The notes beneath the pieces are model-generated. The model was given only the letters and a program-made list of their open reading frames with translations, searched no databases and was not told the origin of the DNA. Position numbers and translations under genes: made by a program. This document shows positions 17,901 to 25,562 of a stretch of DNA of 64,000 nucleotides, piece by piece. The stretch lies in assembly GCF_040359615.1 (NCBI RefSeq), contig NZ_CP132942.1:4526001-4590000 (forward strand), given 5' to 3'. Positions within the stretch are counted from its first letter, which is position 1, and every line of letters begins with the position of its first letter. This DNA is from Tunturibacter psychrotolerans (GTDB lineage Bacteria > Acidobacteriota > Terriglobia > Terriglobales > Acidobacteriaceae).

Positions 17901-20837
17901 GGCCCACTTGCCGGCGGCACGGCAGTGACCATCACAGGAACCAACTTCGCCGCCGGAGCAACAGTAACCTTCGGCGGCACCGCGGCCACCAGCGTGACCG
18001 TGGTCAACACCACCACCATCACCGCAACCACACCAGCAGGCAGTGCCGGTGCGGTGACCGTAACCGTAACCAACAGCAATGGACTCAGCGGCAACCTCGC
18101 AAGCGCCTTCACCTTCGCTCCAGCTCCAACGGTCACCAGCGTCTCGCCCAACACCGGATCAACCGCGGGCGGAACGGCAGTCACCATCACAGGAACCAAC
18201 TTCGCGGCCGGAGCAACAGTGACCTTCGCCAGCACCGCGGCCACCAGCGTCGTGGTGGTCAACACCACCACCATCACCGCCACTACGCCGACGGGCAGCG
18301 CCGGCGCCGTCACCGTAACTGTCACCAACCCCGGCAATCAAAGCGGAAGCCTCACCACCGCCTTTACCTATGTGGTCACAGCCGGAATTACAGCTCCCGG
18401 CAACTTCTCCGGTGCCCTAATGGGGACCTCAGTACCGACTTATGTCGCCGGACAGCAGTACTACAACGCGACTAAAGGCACTTCGTTTACGTCTTCATCT
18501 TTCAACAGCACCGGCGCGGATCTATTGGTTATGTTTCTGGGCTGCCATAACAACACGATCTTCACGGTCACTGACAGCTACGGCAATACCTGGTTTCCCT
18601 TGGCCGGTCCAGCTTTCAAAGTCGGGAGTAGCGGATTTCCCATGGAAGGCGAATTCTTCTACGCTCCAAACGCGAAAACTGGGACAGGCCATACTGTAAC
18701 GGTCGGGCTCAGCCAGCCTGAACCCTTAGTTATGTCGATTGCCGCGTTATTGGGCGACAACATCTACTCGCCGATAGACGCTTATAGCTTTATCACAGGC
18801 GACAATGGGACAATTGCTAAGTACATCAGCAGCAGTCCATTAATCACGTCTCAGCCGAACGATCTGCTCCTCGGAATTGTTAAAGGATTCGGGAACAACA
18901 CCTACACGGCGGGGACCGCATACACAGGACAAGCGGCATCTACCGGCCTAAACTTCAGCGCCGAAACGGGAGTTGCACTTACAGTCGGCAACTATAGTTC
19001 CAGCTTTATTGCTTCCGCAGGTGACTTCTGGCAAACCGTTATCGCGGCGATTGCGCCCAAACCGAATGAGGCTGTCTTCAGTTGGACGCCATCTACCGGC
19101 GGCATTATCGCTAGCTATCTCGTTGAAAGATGCACGGGTCTGAACTGCTCCAATTTCAGCCAGATCGGCAGCGTCTCAGCCCCGGCTCTGACTTACACAG
19201 ACACAACCATTTCATCAGGAACTGTCTACAGCTATAGAGTCCGCGCTCAAAGCTCTACCAATACTTTCAGTGCATATTCCATTGTCCAGCCACTTAGTCC
19301 GGTCATACCGTACATCGTATCCGGCTTTGCCGCTAATTCGCTAAGGGCATTGTCGTGGAATGCGTCAGGAGAAAATGGAGGTTCGATCAGCCAGTATTCT
19401 ATCGAAAGATGTGCTGGCGCTGGATGCTCCAATTTTTCTCAGATCGCAGCGACGTCAAGCACCTCTTATATCGACGTTTCTGCGGCAGGCGGCACGACTT
19501 ATACTTATCGAGCAAGAGCTCAAGATGTCAATGCCGTTTACGGTCCCTATTCAGTGGCGGCGACGGTCACAATTCCAGCCTATTTCGATAACGCAGCGGA
19601 CGGTGGAAACAATGGAGGGAGCACGACGTCGCTTACCTATGCGTATACCGTCGGCGCGAATTCCAACCGCCTGCTGCTGGTGAACCTAGTTGGCGACTCG
19701 TCAGCAGATGATATCTCCTCCGTTACATATGGTGGGGCATCGATGACTCTTGTTACAAAAGTCCACACGCCAACGCCAAATCAGTTATGGCACTATCTGT
19801 ATTATCTGCTGTCGCCAGTCTCCGGAAAAAACAACGTTGTTATCACAGCAGCCAGTTCCCACAACCTGATATCGGAAGCTACGTCTTGGTACAACGTCGC
19901 ACAATCTGGCCAACCCCAGGCATTCACGACTGCCACGGCGGCTTCCGGTGTGACCTTAACAACATCTTTACCAGCAAGTTCCAACAACGCGATAGTTGCG
20001 GAGAGCATGTGGGCTCCCGTGCAGGTTCTTCCGAGTACTGGCTCGACTGAGCTGGTTGAGGATTCGGCCTTTCAGAGTCTCGGCATGTTTTCGAGCGTTC
20101 CATCGCCTGTCACTCAGGCTTTCCCGCTGTCTATGACGAACACATGGGGTGGTCAGGACTCGGCCTCCAGCATAATGAGTTCTTTCTTTCTCGCGTCAAA
20201 TGGAACGGCCGGCATAGCATATGACAACTCGGCTGATGGCGGAAACAATGGCGGATCAACAACATCGCTAACGTATTCTTATACAGTGGGGAGCGGTCTT
20301 AACCGGCTACTGATAGTTAATCTGATTGGGGATAACGTGGCTGACGATATTTCGGCTGTCACTTATGCCGGTGTTCCGATGACCCTTGTTGGCAAGATCC
20401 AAGCCCCGTCTAGTAACAACTGGCAATATCTGTACTACCTCGTTAACCCGTCCAGCGGTTCCAACAACATTGTCGTAACCGCGGCTAGTGCTCATTACCT
20501 GATATCTGAAGCAGCGTCTTGGTTCAACGTCAAGCAGATCGCCCAGCCGGACGCTTCGACGACGAACACAGCGGCCGCAGCAAGTACCTCCATTACTACA
20601 TCATTGACCACTGTCGCATCCGGATCGCTGGTCGTACAAGGGCTCTGGTCTTACGGACATCTAGCCGCTGGCGCGGGCGCAACTCAGATACTTGTTGATG
20701 CAGCGATCGGTGGGGCGGGGATTTTCGTGAGCAGCGGATCTCCGGTTTCTCCGGCTGGGAACGTCAGTATGACGACCATTTCCGACGGGACACAAAGCAC
20801 TGGCGTCATTATGGCGTCGTTTGCTCCCGCGCCCTAG
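8904..20837 (+). CDS. Giant secreted PQQ-propeller/TIG-repeat protein (3977 aa)
   Basis: ATG 8904 is chosen because a signal peptide follows directly (basic start, LLVLTLLSPM, cleavage near AIGQ); an in-frame TTG at 8859 would add 15 polar residues. Order of parts: PQQ-like beta-propeller (about 20-545); a 205-residue module 'A' (547-757); four IPT/TIG domains; A; seven TIG; A; seven TIG; A; three TIG (to about 3158); a diverged A-like module (to 3387); two FN3-like domains with a C-x4-C pair (3388-3560); and two C-terminal modules starting DNxADGGNNGGSTTSL (3562-3772, 3772-3977). There are 21 TIG units in all, each with the PNxG..GGT.VTITGTNF pattern. No LPXTG, PEP-CTERM or anchor is seen, so it is probably released or held by an unknown partner. 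Matrix or adhesin function is inferred from architecture and from the polysaccharide genes upstream. Confidence 0.85.
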   Translation: MKTQIMRLAKTSLLVLTLLSPMRAIGQVSVLTQHNDNARTGQNLNETTLNTSNVSQNSFGKLFSRTVDGFIYAQPLYVPGLTIQGATHNVVYVATQHNSVYAFDADNPNTPAPLWQVNLGTPVPSQDICIISGDTNPADCPYYDISPEIGITSTPVIDPVAGIIYLVDRTKNTTNSTYHDYLHALSLTTGAEELAGPVEITGQVAGTGTGSSGGIVAFQAAYQHQRPALLLENGVLYLAFGSVGDIGGVYHGWVMSYNASTLQQEAIFNVTPDGDDGGMWSAGQGPVADSSGNIYMMTGNGDFNANTGGTDYGDSFIKFSGSSLAVSDYFTPDTQATLNADNTDLGSGGPMLMPGTSLLVGMGKDATLRVVNSANMGHYNSSTNNDVQEFSPTSNAFFSSPIYWNSPNFGPVIYIWGAGDYLKAFQFKGSTFATTPVSQGTSLNSSGDPNAAALSISADGSMTGTGVLWSTASISQWAKGTQVPGIVRAFDATNLTDELWNSTQNLARDDVGNSAKFNPPTIANGKVYVGSFSGQLQVYGLNPPAFQGVQFVQVASATPQSTQTTVPVPFTGAQTAGDLNVVIVGWNDTTAAVQSVADSAGNTYTLALGPTKGTGLSESIYYAKSILASTANTVTVTFNQGATKPDVRILEYSGVATFSPLDVSTGASGNTYIADSGYVNTNAANELIVGASMVQSNTTVMAGAPFTPRVITSPDSDLAADRLVNVPGSYHSWEPLNAAGNWVMQVVTFKAASTSTVPFVSSVTPNAGPLSGGTAVTITGIDFAAGATVAFGSTAATNVTVVNSTTITATTPAGSAGAVTVTVTNSGGQSGSLAGAFTYAAPPTVSGVSPNSGSTSGGTAVTVTGTNFASGSAVKFGSAAATSVTVVNSTTITATTPAGSAGAATATVTVNGQSGNLASAFTYIVEPTVSSVSPNSGPVAGGTSVTITGTNFASGATVTFGSTAATAVTVVNSTTITATTPAGSAGATTVTVAVNGQSGSLASAFTYIGQPTLTSVSPNNGPASGGTAVTLTGTNFAAGATVKFGSTAATSVTVVSSTSITAATPAGSVGAVTVTVTNSGGQTGSLTNGYTYNASVPISFTQVASATPQTTSATVSVSYPAAQTAGDLNVVVVGWNDTTSTVQSVKDSAGNTYSLAIGPTVGTGLQESIYYAANIAGGSSNAVTVTFSQAAAFPDVRILEYRGVTTLDVTAGTTGSSAAASSGAATTTSANELIFGADYVSTTTTAAGSGFTSRIITTPDGDIAEDKIVTTAGSNSATATLSGAGPWVMQMVTFFATPSGPAPTVSSVTPNSGSTAGGTAVTITGTNFVAGATVTFGSTAATSVAVVNATTITATAPAGSAGAATVTVTNSGGQSGSLASAFTYIAPPTVTSVSPNGGPLAGGTPVTITGTNFAAGATVTFGSTAATSVTVVNATTITATTPAGSAGAVTVTVTNSNGLSGNLASGFTFAPAPTVSSVSPNTGSTAGGTAITITGTNFAPGATVEILETRRQATNVVVVNSTTITATTPTGNAGAVTVTVAVNGQSGNLANGFTYIVSPTVSSVSPNSGPVGGGTTVTITGTNFATGAAVTFGSTSATNVTVVNSTTITATTPAGSAGAVTVTVTVNGQSGSLAGAFTYAASPTVSSVSPNSGSTSGGTAVTIMGTNFVAGAAVTFGSAAATSVTVVNSTTITATTPAGTTGAATVTVTNSSGQSGSLASAFTYIVKPTVTSVSPNSGPVAGGTSVTITGTNFASGATVTFGSTAATAVTVVNSTTITATTPAGSAGATMVTVAVNGQSGSLASAFTYIGQPTLISVSPNNGPASGGTAVTLTGTNFAAGATVKFGSTAATSVTVVSSTSITAATPAGSVGAVTVTVTNSGGQTGSLTNGYTYNASVPISFTQVASATPQAASATVSVSYPAAQTAGDLNVVAVGWNDTTSTVQSVKDSAGNTYSLAIGPTVGTGLQESIYYAANIAGGSGNAVTVTFSQAAAFPDVRILEYRGVTTLDVTAGTSGSSAAASSGAATTTSANELIFGADYVSTTTTAAGSGFTSRIITTPDGDIAEDKIVTTAGSNSATATLSGSGPWVMQMVTFSATPSGPAPTVSSVTPNSGSTAGGTAVTITGTNFVAGATVTFGSTAGTSVVVVNSTTITATAPAASAGAATVTVTNSGGQSGSLASAFTYIAPPTVTSVSPNGGPLAGGTAVTITGTNFAAGATVTFGSTAATSVTVVNATTITATTPAGSAGAVTVTVTNSNGLSGNLASGFTFAPAPTVSSVSPNTGSTAGGTAITITGTNFAPGATVEILETRRQATNVVVVNSTTITATTPTGNAGAVTVTVAVNGQSGNLANGFTYIVSPTVSSVSPNSGPVGGGTTVTITGTNFATGAAVTFGSTSATNVTVVNSTTITATTPAGSAGAVTVTVTVNGQSGSLAGAFTYAASPTVSSVSPNSGSTSGGTAVTIMGTNFVAGAAVTFGSAAATSVTVVNSTTITATTPAGTTGAATVTVTNSSGQSGSLASAFTYIVKPTVTSVSPNSGPVAGGTSVTITGTNFASGATVTFGSTAATAVTVVNSTTITATTPAGSAGATMVTVAVNGQSGSLASAFTYIGQPTLISVSPNNGPASGGTAVTLTGTNFAAGATVKFGSTAATSVTVVSSTSITAATPAGSVGAVTVTVTNSGGQTGSLTNGYTYNASVPISFTQVASATPQAASATVSVSYPAAQTAGDLNVVAVGWNDTTSTVQSVKDSAGNTYSLAIGPTVGTGLQESIYYAANIAGGSGNAVTVTFSQAAAFPDVRILEYRGVTTLDVTAGTSGSSAAASSGAATTTSANELIFGADYVSTTTTAAGSGFTSRIITTPDGDIAEDKIVTTAGSNSATATLSGSGPWVMQMVTFSATPSGPAPTVSSVTPNSGSTAGGTAVTITGTNFVAGATVTFGSTAGTSVVVVNSTTITATAPAASAGAATVTVTNSGGQSGSLASAFTYIAPPTVTSVSPNGGPLAGGTAVTITGTNFAAGATVTFGGTAATSVTVVNTTTITATTPAGSAGAVTVTVTNSNGLSGNLASAFTFAPAPTVTSVSPNTGSTAGGTAVTITGTNFAAGATVTFASTAATSVVVVNTTTITATTPTGSAGAVTVTVTNPGNQSGSLTTAFTYVVTAGITAPGNFSGALMGTSVPTYVAGQQYYNATKGTSFTSSSFNSTGADLLVMFLGCHNNTIFTVTDSYGNTWFPLAGPAFKVGSSGFPMEGEFFYAPNAKTGTGHTVTVGLSQPEPLVMSIAALLGDNIYSPIDAYSFITGDNGTIAKYISSSPLITSQPNDLLLGIVKGFGNNTYTAGTAYTGQAASTGLNFSAETGVALTVGNYSSSFIASAGDFWQTVIAAIAPKPNEAVFSWTPSTGGIIASYLVERCTGLNCSNFSQIGSVSAPALTYTDTTISSGTVYSYRVRAQSSTNTFSAYSIVQPLSPVIPYIVSGFAANSLRALSWNASGENGGSISQYSIERCAGAGCSNFSQIAATSSTSYIDVSAAGGTTYTYRARAQDVNAVYGPYSVAATVTIPAYFDNAADGGNNGGSTTSLTYAYTVGANSNRLLLVNLVGDSSADDISSVTYGGASMTLVTKVHTPTPNQLWHYLYYLLSPVSGKNNVVITAASSHNLISEATSWYNVAQSGQPQAFTTATAASGVTLTTSLPASSNNAIVAESMWAPVQVLPSTGSTELVEDSAFQSLGMFSSVPSPVTQAFPLSMTNTWGGQDSASSIMSSFFLASNGTAGIAYDNSADGGNNGGSTTSLTYSYTVGSGLNRLLIVNLIGDNVADDISAVTYAGVPMTLVGKIQAPSSNNWQYLYYLVNPSSGSNNIVVTAASAHYLISEAASWFNVKQIAQPDASTTNTAAAASTSITTSLTTVASGSLVVQGLWSYGHLAAGAGATQILVDAAIGGAGIFVSSGSPVSPAGNVSMTTISDGTQSTGVIMASFAPAP
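13117..15519 (+). repeat. 2403-bp tandem repeat inside the giant gene, copy 1
   Basis: The unit encodes 801 residues (seven TIG domains plus one module A). The stretch 13117-15572 and the stretch 15520-17975, offset by 2403 bp, appear identical: translations agree in the coding frame and also in two other frames across the region, and I found differences only at the borders (13116 c versus 15519 g; 15573 a versus 17976 g). A more diverged relative of its second half lies upstream at about 11690-13116. I could not align every base by program. Confidence 0.85.
15520..17922 (+). repeat. 2403-bp tandem repeat inside the giant gene, copy 2
   Basis: This is the second copy of the 801-codon unit, in frame and directly adjoining the first. 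Identity to copy 1 runs about 53 bp past the unit end (to 17975), after which TIG units 20-21 diverge. Such identity in a coding sequence means a very recent duplication, ongoing gene conversion, or an assembly artefact. Confidence 0.85.
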
Positions 20838-20944
20838 AATCGAAATAAAAGGGGAACTCTGTTGCCCGGGAACAAACGAATAATATTAGTGCCCTAAATA
20901 GACATCAGTTCAGGCGGGCGCATAAATCTACCCTGACGATAAAT

Positions 20945-21979
20945 ATGAAAGTTAAATTATTCATGACACGACATAGATTGCTTTGGCTGCTTCTTGCATC
21001 CCTCGCCTGGTATCAAGCGACAACTTCAAGATCCGTTCTGGAAGCTCAAACCCCTCCGACTATGGCAACCACGGCCCGTGATTTAGGTCATAGATCAGAA
21101 ATCTCAAACACTGCACAGGACAAGCCGTTAATTACAATCTCAGGTCTCTGTGACAATCCATCGGCTGATGAATCCGCGGCTTCCAACTGCGAAACGGTAA
21201 TCACTCGAGCCCAATTCGAAAAAGTGATTAACGCGATTCAGCCCGGCATGCCTGCACACGCGCGCCGTGAGTTTGCCCTCCACTACGCCGATGTCCTAGT
21301 GATGAGCAATAAAGCTGAGCAAATGGGATTAGACACGAGGCCGAACTTTGAAGAGCAAATGAGACTCGCGCGTATCCAAGTCTTGTCCCGTGAGTTAGAA
21401 AAGGTAATCCAGGAACAAACCTCACAAATTTCTGAGAAGGATATCGAAGACTACTACTCTAACAACACGTCAAGATTCGAGAAGGCAAAAATAGATCGGA
21501 TCTATGTTCCTAAAATTCAACAATCACTACCAACTTCTGACAAAGAACTTCGTGATTCGGACGCGAGCGTGCGTTCGCGCAAATCGGAAAAGACGATGAA
21601 AGCGGAGGCCGACAATCTACGTGCTCGAGCGATAGCTGGAGAGGGGTTTACCAAACTACAGGCGGATGCTTATGAAATTGCAGGCATTAAGACGGCTGCC
21701 CCAAACACGATCATGGTGATCAGGCGCATTTCGTTACCTCCAGGTCAGGTCTCAGTTATGGACTTGAGGCCAGGCGAAGTTTCAGAGGTCCTTACGGATC
21801 CTAACGGGTACGATATCTACAAAGTCGAGACAAAAGATAAGCTTTCCTTGGATCAGGCTCGGGAAGAAATCAAAGCAACTTTGCGTTCTCTGCATAAGCA
21901 AGACGCAATGCGCAACGTAGAGGACTCTACGAACACTACGCTTGACGAAAGCTACTTTGTTCGCGGTCGATCACAATAG
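20945..21979 (+). CDS. SurA/PpiC-like parvulin-type peptidyl-prolyl isomerase, exported
   Basis: This 344-residue exported protein resembles the SurA/PpiC/EpsD group of periplasmic folding factors. An N-terminal hydrophobic segment (LLWLLLASLAW) acts as signal or anchor. Residues about 75-170 are a SurA-like helical chaperone domain (ITRAQFEKVINAIQP, then FALHYADVLVMSNKAEQMGL), and the last 100 residues match the end of a parvulin domain (LRPGEVSEVLTDPNGYDIYK). The middle of the parvulin domain is poorly conserved, so isomerase activity is uncertain. Starts at 20945 or 20963 are both possible. It lies 107 bp after the giant secreted protein on the same strand; a role in export or folding of that product is attractive but only inferred. 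EpsD-like members occur in exopolysaccharide loci. Confidence 0.75.
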   Translation: MKVKLFMTRHRLLWLLLASLAWYQATTSRSVLEAQTPPTMATTARDLGHRSEISNTAQDKPLITISGLCDNPSADESAASNCETVITRAQFEKVINAIQPGMPAHARREFALHYADVLVMSNKAEQMGLDTRPNFEEQMRLARIQVLSRELEKVIQEQTSQISEKDIEDYYSNNTSRFEKAKIDRIYVPKIQQSLPTSDKELRDSDASVRSRKSEKTMKAEADNLRARAIAGEGFTKLQADAYEIAGIKTAAPNTIMVIRRISLPPGQVSVMDLRPGEVSEVLTDPNGYDIYKVETKDKLSLDQAREEIKATLRSLHKQDAMRNVEDSTNTTLDESYFVRGRSQ

Positions 21980-22603
21980 GCGTTTGATGAGATACGAACC
22001 AGCAATCAGCTAATGAGCAGTGCGAATCGAGCGATTTTCGTTCGAGGATCGCACCAATAGGATCGCGGTTGGTTACGGCTTTGCCATCCGAAGTTCTGTG
22101 CAATGGGAAATCCAAGTTACGCAGCTATCGCGTTATCCCCGTGCTGGACGTAGCCCTGTGGGGTGTGAGGAGATGGGAAGCGCACAGCGCCTTTCATCTC
22201 CCCACACCCCACTATTGTTAGTGGGCCAGATACGCTTCGGGTGTAAGCGGTTTATGCCTGTCTCTAAGGCAGGTGAATTGCCATCTCTTAGAGACGATGG
22301 AGGTTGATGCTAGCCCTCCTGTGCCACTGAGAGAGGTCATTAGCGTACTTGAGCGCCTGGACCTTCACCTCGATGCCGGCAACGCCGCTGTTTTGGTGGA
22401 AGATTTTGCCTATTGTTCGAGTGGCTTTATTGCAGGACCATAGCGGAACCGGTACACTTAAACCTAGAATGATGACCGGGCTTGAAGAGATGTCAGATCT
22501 CCTATCCACTCCATGAGGCAGATCATCCCCGGCGCCATTAGCAACCAAAATTACACTATCGGGAAATCCACTTACCACGTGGACATCAGCGTGACCAATT
22601 ATT
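21980..22603. other. Gene-free stretch with two hairpins
   Basis: No coding frame here looks real. The stretch holds a long imperfect hairpin at 22160-22210 (listed separately) and a second inverted repeat, GTCTCTAAG at 22260-22268 with its exact complement at 22287-22295 and an 18-nt loop. I see no transposase remnant or convincing promoter. Confidence 0.6.
22160..22210. repeat. Long imperfect inverted repeat (24-nt arms, 3-nt loop)
   Basis: The arm 22160-22183 (GGGGTGTGAGGAGATG...) pairs with 22187-22210 (...CATCTCCCCACACCCC) with four mismatches, some tolerated as G-U, around the loop ACA. There is no run of T after it on either strand. It could act as a transcript end or be a relic of a small mobile repeat. 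No second copy was noticed in the window. Confidence 0.65.
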
Positions 22604-24088
22604 ATGAGACGCCTACTTTACCTCCTTCCGATTCTTCTCTGCTGCTCGCTCGGTTGGGCGCAAACACCGACACTTGTGCAGACCGTTTGGGGGCCGAGTT
22701 CTCTAAATTACAACACTGGAGGCTGGCCGGGAAATCCGGCGTATTACTATGCAATTAATTTCCCGGAGGGAACACAGCCGGGGAATTTACTGGTTTGTTC
22801 GGCCTTCGGCGCCGGCGCAACCTATTCGATCAGCGACGATAAAAGCGAAACCTGGACGAAGGCTGGATCGCAGTTTCCGTTCACAGACAACTCTGGTTTC
22901 GTCGAAAACATCTGGTATGTGGCCAACAACCCCGGGGGTGTTCGTCAGGTCAAAGTAACCACCAGCAGCGACAACAGCGGATACGTCGCTGTCACATGCT
23001 CGGAGTTTTACAACGTAGCGACATCAAGTGCTGTCGACGCCACGCCAAATTGCAATTCGGCAAATTCAGGGAAAACGCTTACGGGACCGTCCACTGGCAC
23101 TCTTACCAGCGGCGACCTGATCTATTTTGTTTCGTTTAGTGATCAAGTAGGTGCCACTACTTCTTTTACCGCTGGATCCCAGCCGAATATCACTTGGAAT
23201 CTCGACGCCGCCGATCTTTTTGATGGTTACGCTGTGCAACACGGAGTGTATTCGACTACAACCTCGTTTACGCCCCAGATGACGACCGGAACGTCGAATC
23301 CATACACTTCCTGCGCTGTGGTGTTCAAATCTGCCAGCGCAGGCACCGCTCCGACTCAAGCTATGCGGATTGTCCATCTGGGCCATTTCAATATGCCAGA
23401 TAGCGGAAGCACCCAGACTGTTCAAATGCCGTCCTCTGGCAATCTATTAGTTGCGTCTTTCACTGCTGGAGGCGATTCGATTTCTGGCATAACGAGCACG
23501 CCCGGCAATACGTGGGCATCGACCGGCACAGTGGCCGGAGGGCCGTCCATTACTGCTTCATCGCAGATCTACTACGCGGGAAATGCGAGTACGGCCACAA
23601 CGGCAACAGTGGCTATTACCAGAGCGGGAACACTCTCGAACGACTCAGTTCTTATTTATGACATCACAGGTGCAAACACCTCACCGTTTGACAAAGACAG
23701 TGGAGGGCAGAATGGCAATCAAGCTTCTGCCGTCTCGTCCTTCACGACATGCTCCAGTTGCCTAACGCCGTCTGCGGCAGGTGAACTCGTAATCCTTAAC
23801 GCGAATCAAAACTGGTGTACTGGTACGGCCGAAACCGCCCCTTCTGGTGCTCTCTTTGACTCGGCTTTTGCGACAATAAATTCGGTGAACGGGGCACAGC
23901 CTGTGGACCAGAACGGTGAATGGGCGCATTTTTATAACACAAGCGCAACGCCCATAATAGCGACCTGGACTATGAGTTGCGACCAAGCGGAAGGTACTTG
24001 GGCTGGAAGAGTGGCTGCATTCAAGGCGGCAGCCCAATCGAATAATCAACTTCTCCCGCCAACTGGGTTGAAAGCGGTGCCTCAATAG
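22604..24088 (+). CDS. Secreted two-module beta-sandwich protein, function unknown
   Basis: This 494-residue protein has a clear signal peptide (MRRLLYLLPILLCCSLGWAQ, cleavage after WAQ). Two related modules follow, about 20-250 and 255-485. Each has a strand pair around 'GNLLV', a 'DxxxxTW' turn (SDDKSETWTKAG; STPGNTWASTG) and an 'IWYVANN'/'IYYAGNAST' strand before a VTV/VAI strand. This is the same pattern as module A of the giant protein (GDLNVVVVGW, then SAGNTYSLA, then IYYAANIAGG), so the fold is probably shared. The protein ends LPPTGLKAVPQ, which resembles the first strand of an FN3 domain that is then missing. No anchor is seen. No ribosome site is evident before ATG 22604. Function is unknown. 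Confidence 0.7.
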   Translation: MRRLLYLLPILLCCSLGWAQTPTLVQTVWGPSSLNYNTGGWPGNPAYYYAINFPEGTQPGNLLVCSAFGAGATYSISDDKSETWTKAGSQFPFTDNSGFVENIWYVANNPGGVRQVKVTTSSDNSGYVAVTCSEFYNVATSSAVDATPNCNSANSGKTLTGPSTGTLTSGDLIYFVSFSDQVGATTSFTAGSQPNITWNLDAADLFDGYAVQHGVYSTTTSFTPQMTTGTSNPYTSCAVVFKSASAGTAPTQAMRIVHLGHFNMPDSGSTQTVQMPSSGNLLVASFTAGGDSISGITSTPGNTWASTGTVAGGPSITASSQIYYAGNASTATTATVAITRAGTLSNDSVLIYDITGANTSPFDKDSGGQNGNQASAVSSFTTCSSCLTPSAAGELVILNANQNWCTGTAETAPSGALFDSAFATINSVNGAQPVDQNGEWAHFYNTSATPIIATWTMSCDQAEGTWAGRVAAFKAAAQSNNQLLPPTGLKAVPQ

Positions 24089-25562
24089 GAGCTGGTCAAA
24101 ACAGCTTACGCGATGGCGAACAAGGTGCGAGCAGGTACAGGACAGATTAATTACTACAACATACTGAATGCTAGGGTTCAGCTCGATGGATTCAGCAATT
24201 GGACGTCGCTTGGGCAAGTATCGACGGCAGAGTACACCAAGGCTAAGACTGTTACTTTTATGCTTTGAGGGCTTTACTAAGCAGGCCGGGGTCATCTTCA
24301 TGCGGAAGCCAGTTGACTTTGGTGAGGTGTCCATTTCAGAGCTGGCGTCGAGTTCGTCCAAAGCGGCGGAGGCGAAAGCTCGTGGGTTGATGGATGCCGA
24401 TCGTGAATAGGCAGCGCCTAGGGGTTAGAAGCACTCCGTCGATGGCCCCCTTTCAAGATGCAGCGACCCCATCAGATCTGTTGGTCTTAATAGTGGATCC
24501 CTTCCTACTTTTTTGACCTAGGGAAGTAAGTGTTAGTCAGTCCACTAAGCTCATCGGTTCATTGTCGCGGCAAATATGAAAGATATTTGCTCCCCATTGC
24601 CACGGAGAAGCATCGCGTATACGTGCGTCGTCAGTTTGTCGCTAGCGCTCACTTGTGGCAATAGTGATTGGCCCTTCTATTGTTGACGGCCCTACCCGCA
24701 TGGCGCCAAGTCAATTATGTTGAAGTGCGTCTGAAAATTACCGGCCATTCTGGCGCGCTCCTGTCCAGACCATGGTCAAGTTAATCCGGTTCAACGATTC
24801 CTCTCAGCCTTGCTTCGGTCATCAGCCAGGGAACCGGAACGAGAGGAGGACCCGCTGATTGATCCCGGCAGCCACCCTCGGTCATGCAGATGGTGCAAAG
24901 CAGATCCACAGCGGCTGTCTTCTTTGCCTGGCCGTTCCGTACAGGATTTAGTCAATACCCAGCCAGGATGGCTCTGTGAAGGCAACGCGGTTTTGCATCC
25001 ACGTGGCTCCGAATACCAGACCCAATTCGTAATCGAGGGCATTCTCCTCACTTATAACCGTCCTTCGATCGGGATGCGATAGGCATTTACACCGCAGGAT
25101 ACCCCGCAGAGTGCGGAATAAAGATCGGCGAGCAGTCGAGTTAGATACGCGACGACAGACCGATTCCGATTTGCACGGACAGTTTGTTCTTTCGGGCGGA
25201 AGCTACGATTTTGCTTCCGGCTTCGGCCAGTTACAAAACCTATGGGCAGGACTCTTAGCGCGACGCCTTCCGGCAGAATGACGGACCATTACCTCAATCC
25301 AGTTGTTCCGCAAAACTGTATCTACATCGGCATCATAGGAGACTTCTCAGCCCGCTATAGGCGTGACCTAACTAACCCCGGACCGTCCGAGCTTCAGTGC
25401 ACGCCACGAGTTCTCTCACTTCCTCATCCCAACAAAGCTGTGGGTACGGTTCATTACCAATACATCGTGGCGCCGAATCCCCTGATCGCATTAGCTGGCA
25501 TGGTGCGCGATAACGCAAATGATCTTTATTCCAATCAAAATTCGACGCCCATCCTTGCTTGC
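24089..25562. other. Gene-poor stretch, possible decayed coding remnants
   Basis: About 1.5 kb without a gene I can defend. Several open frames of 50-115 codons occur on both strands, but none shows a recognisable domain, a good start or a biased codon pattern. A 52-codon frame starting ATG at 24113 runs to 24268, and an overlapping frame continues to 24410; both could be remains of a gene disrupted by frameshifts. No inverted-repeat ends, transposase motif or direct repeats that would mark an insertion were seen. Confidence 0.5.

Noticed and set aside
11093..18475. Many 60-300 codon frames on both strands inside the giant gene
   Set aside because: They repeat with the 2403-bp period and are alternate-frame readings of the TIG repeats. 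I used them only as evidence that the DNA copies are identical.
24113..24268. 52-codon frame after the 22604-24088 gene
   Set aside because: No ribosome site, no recognised domain, and it overlaps other random frames of similar quality.
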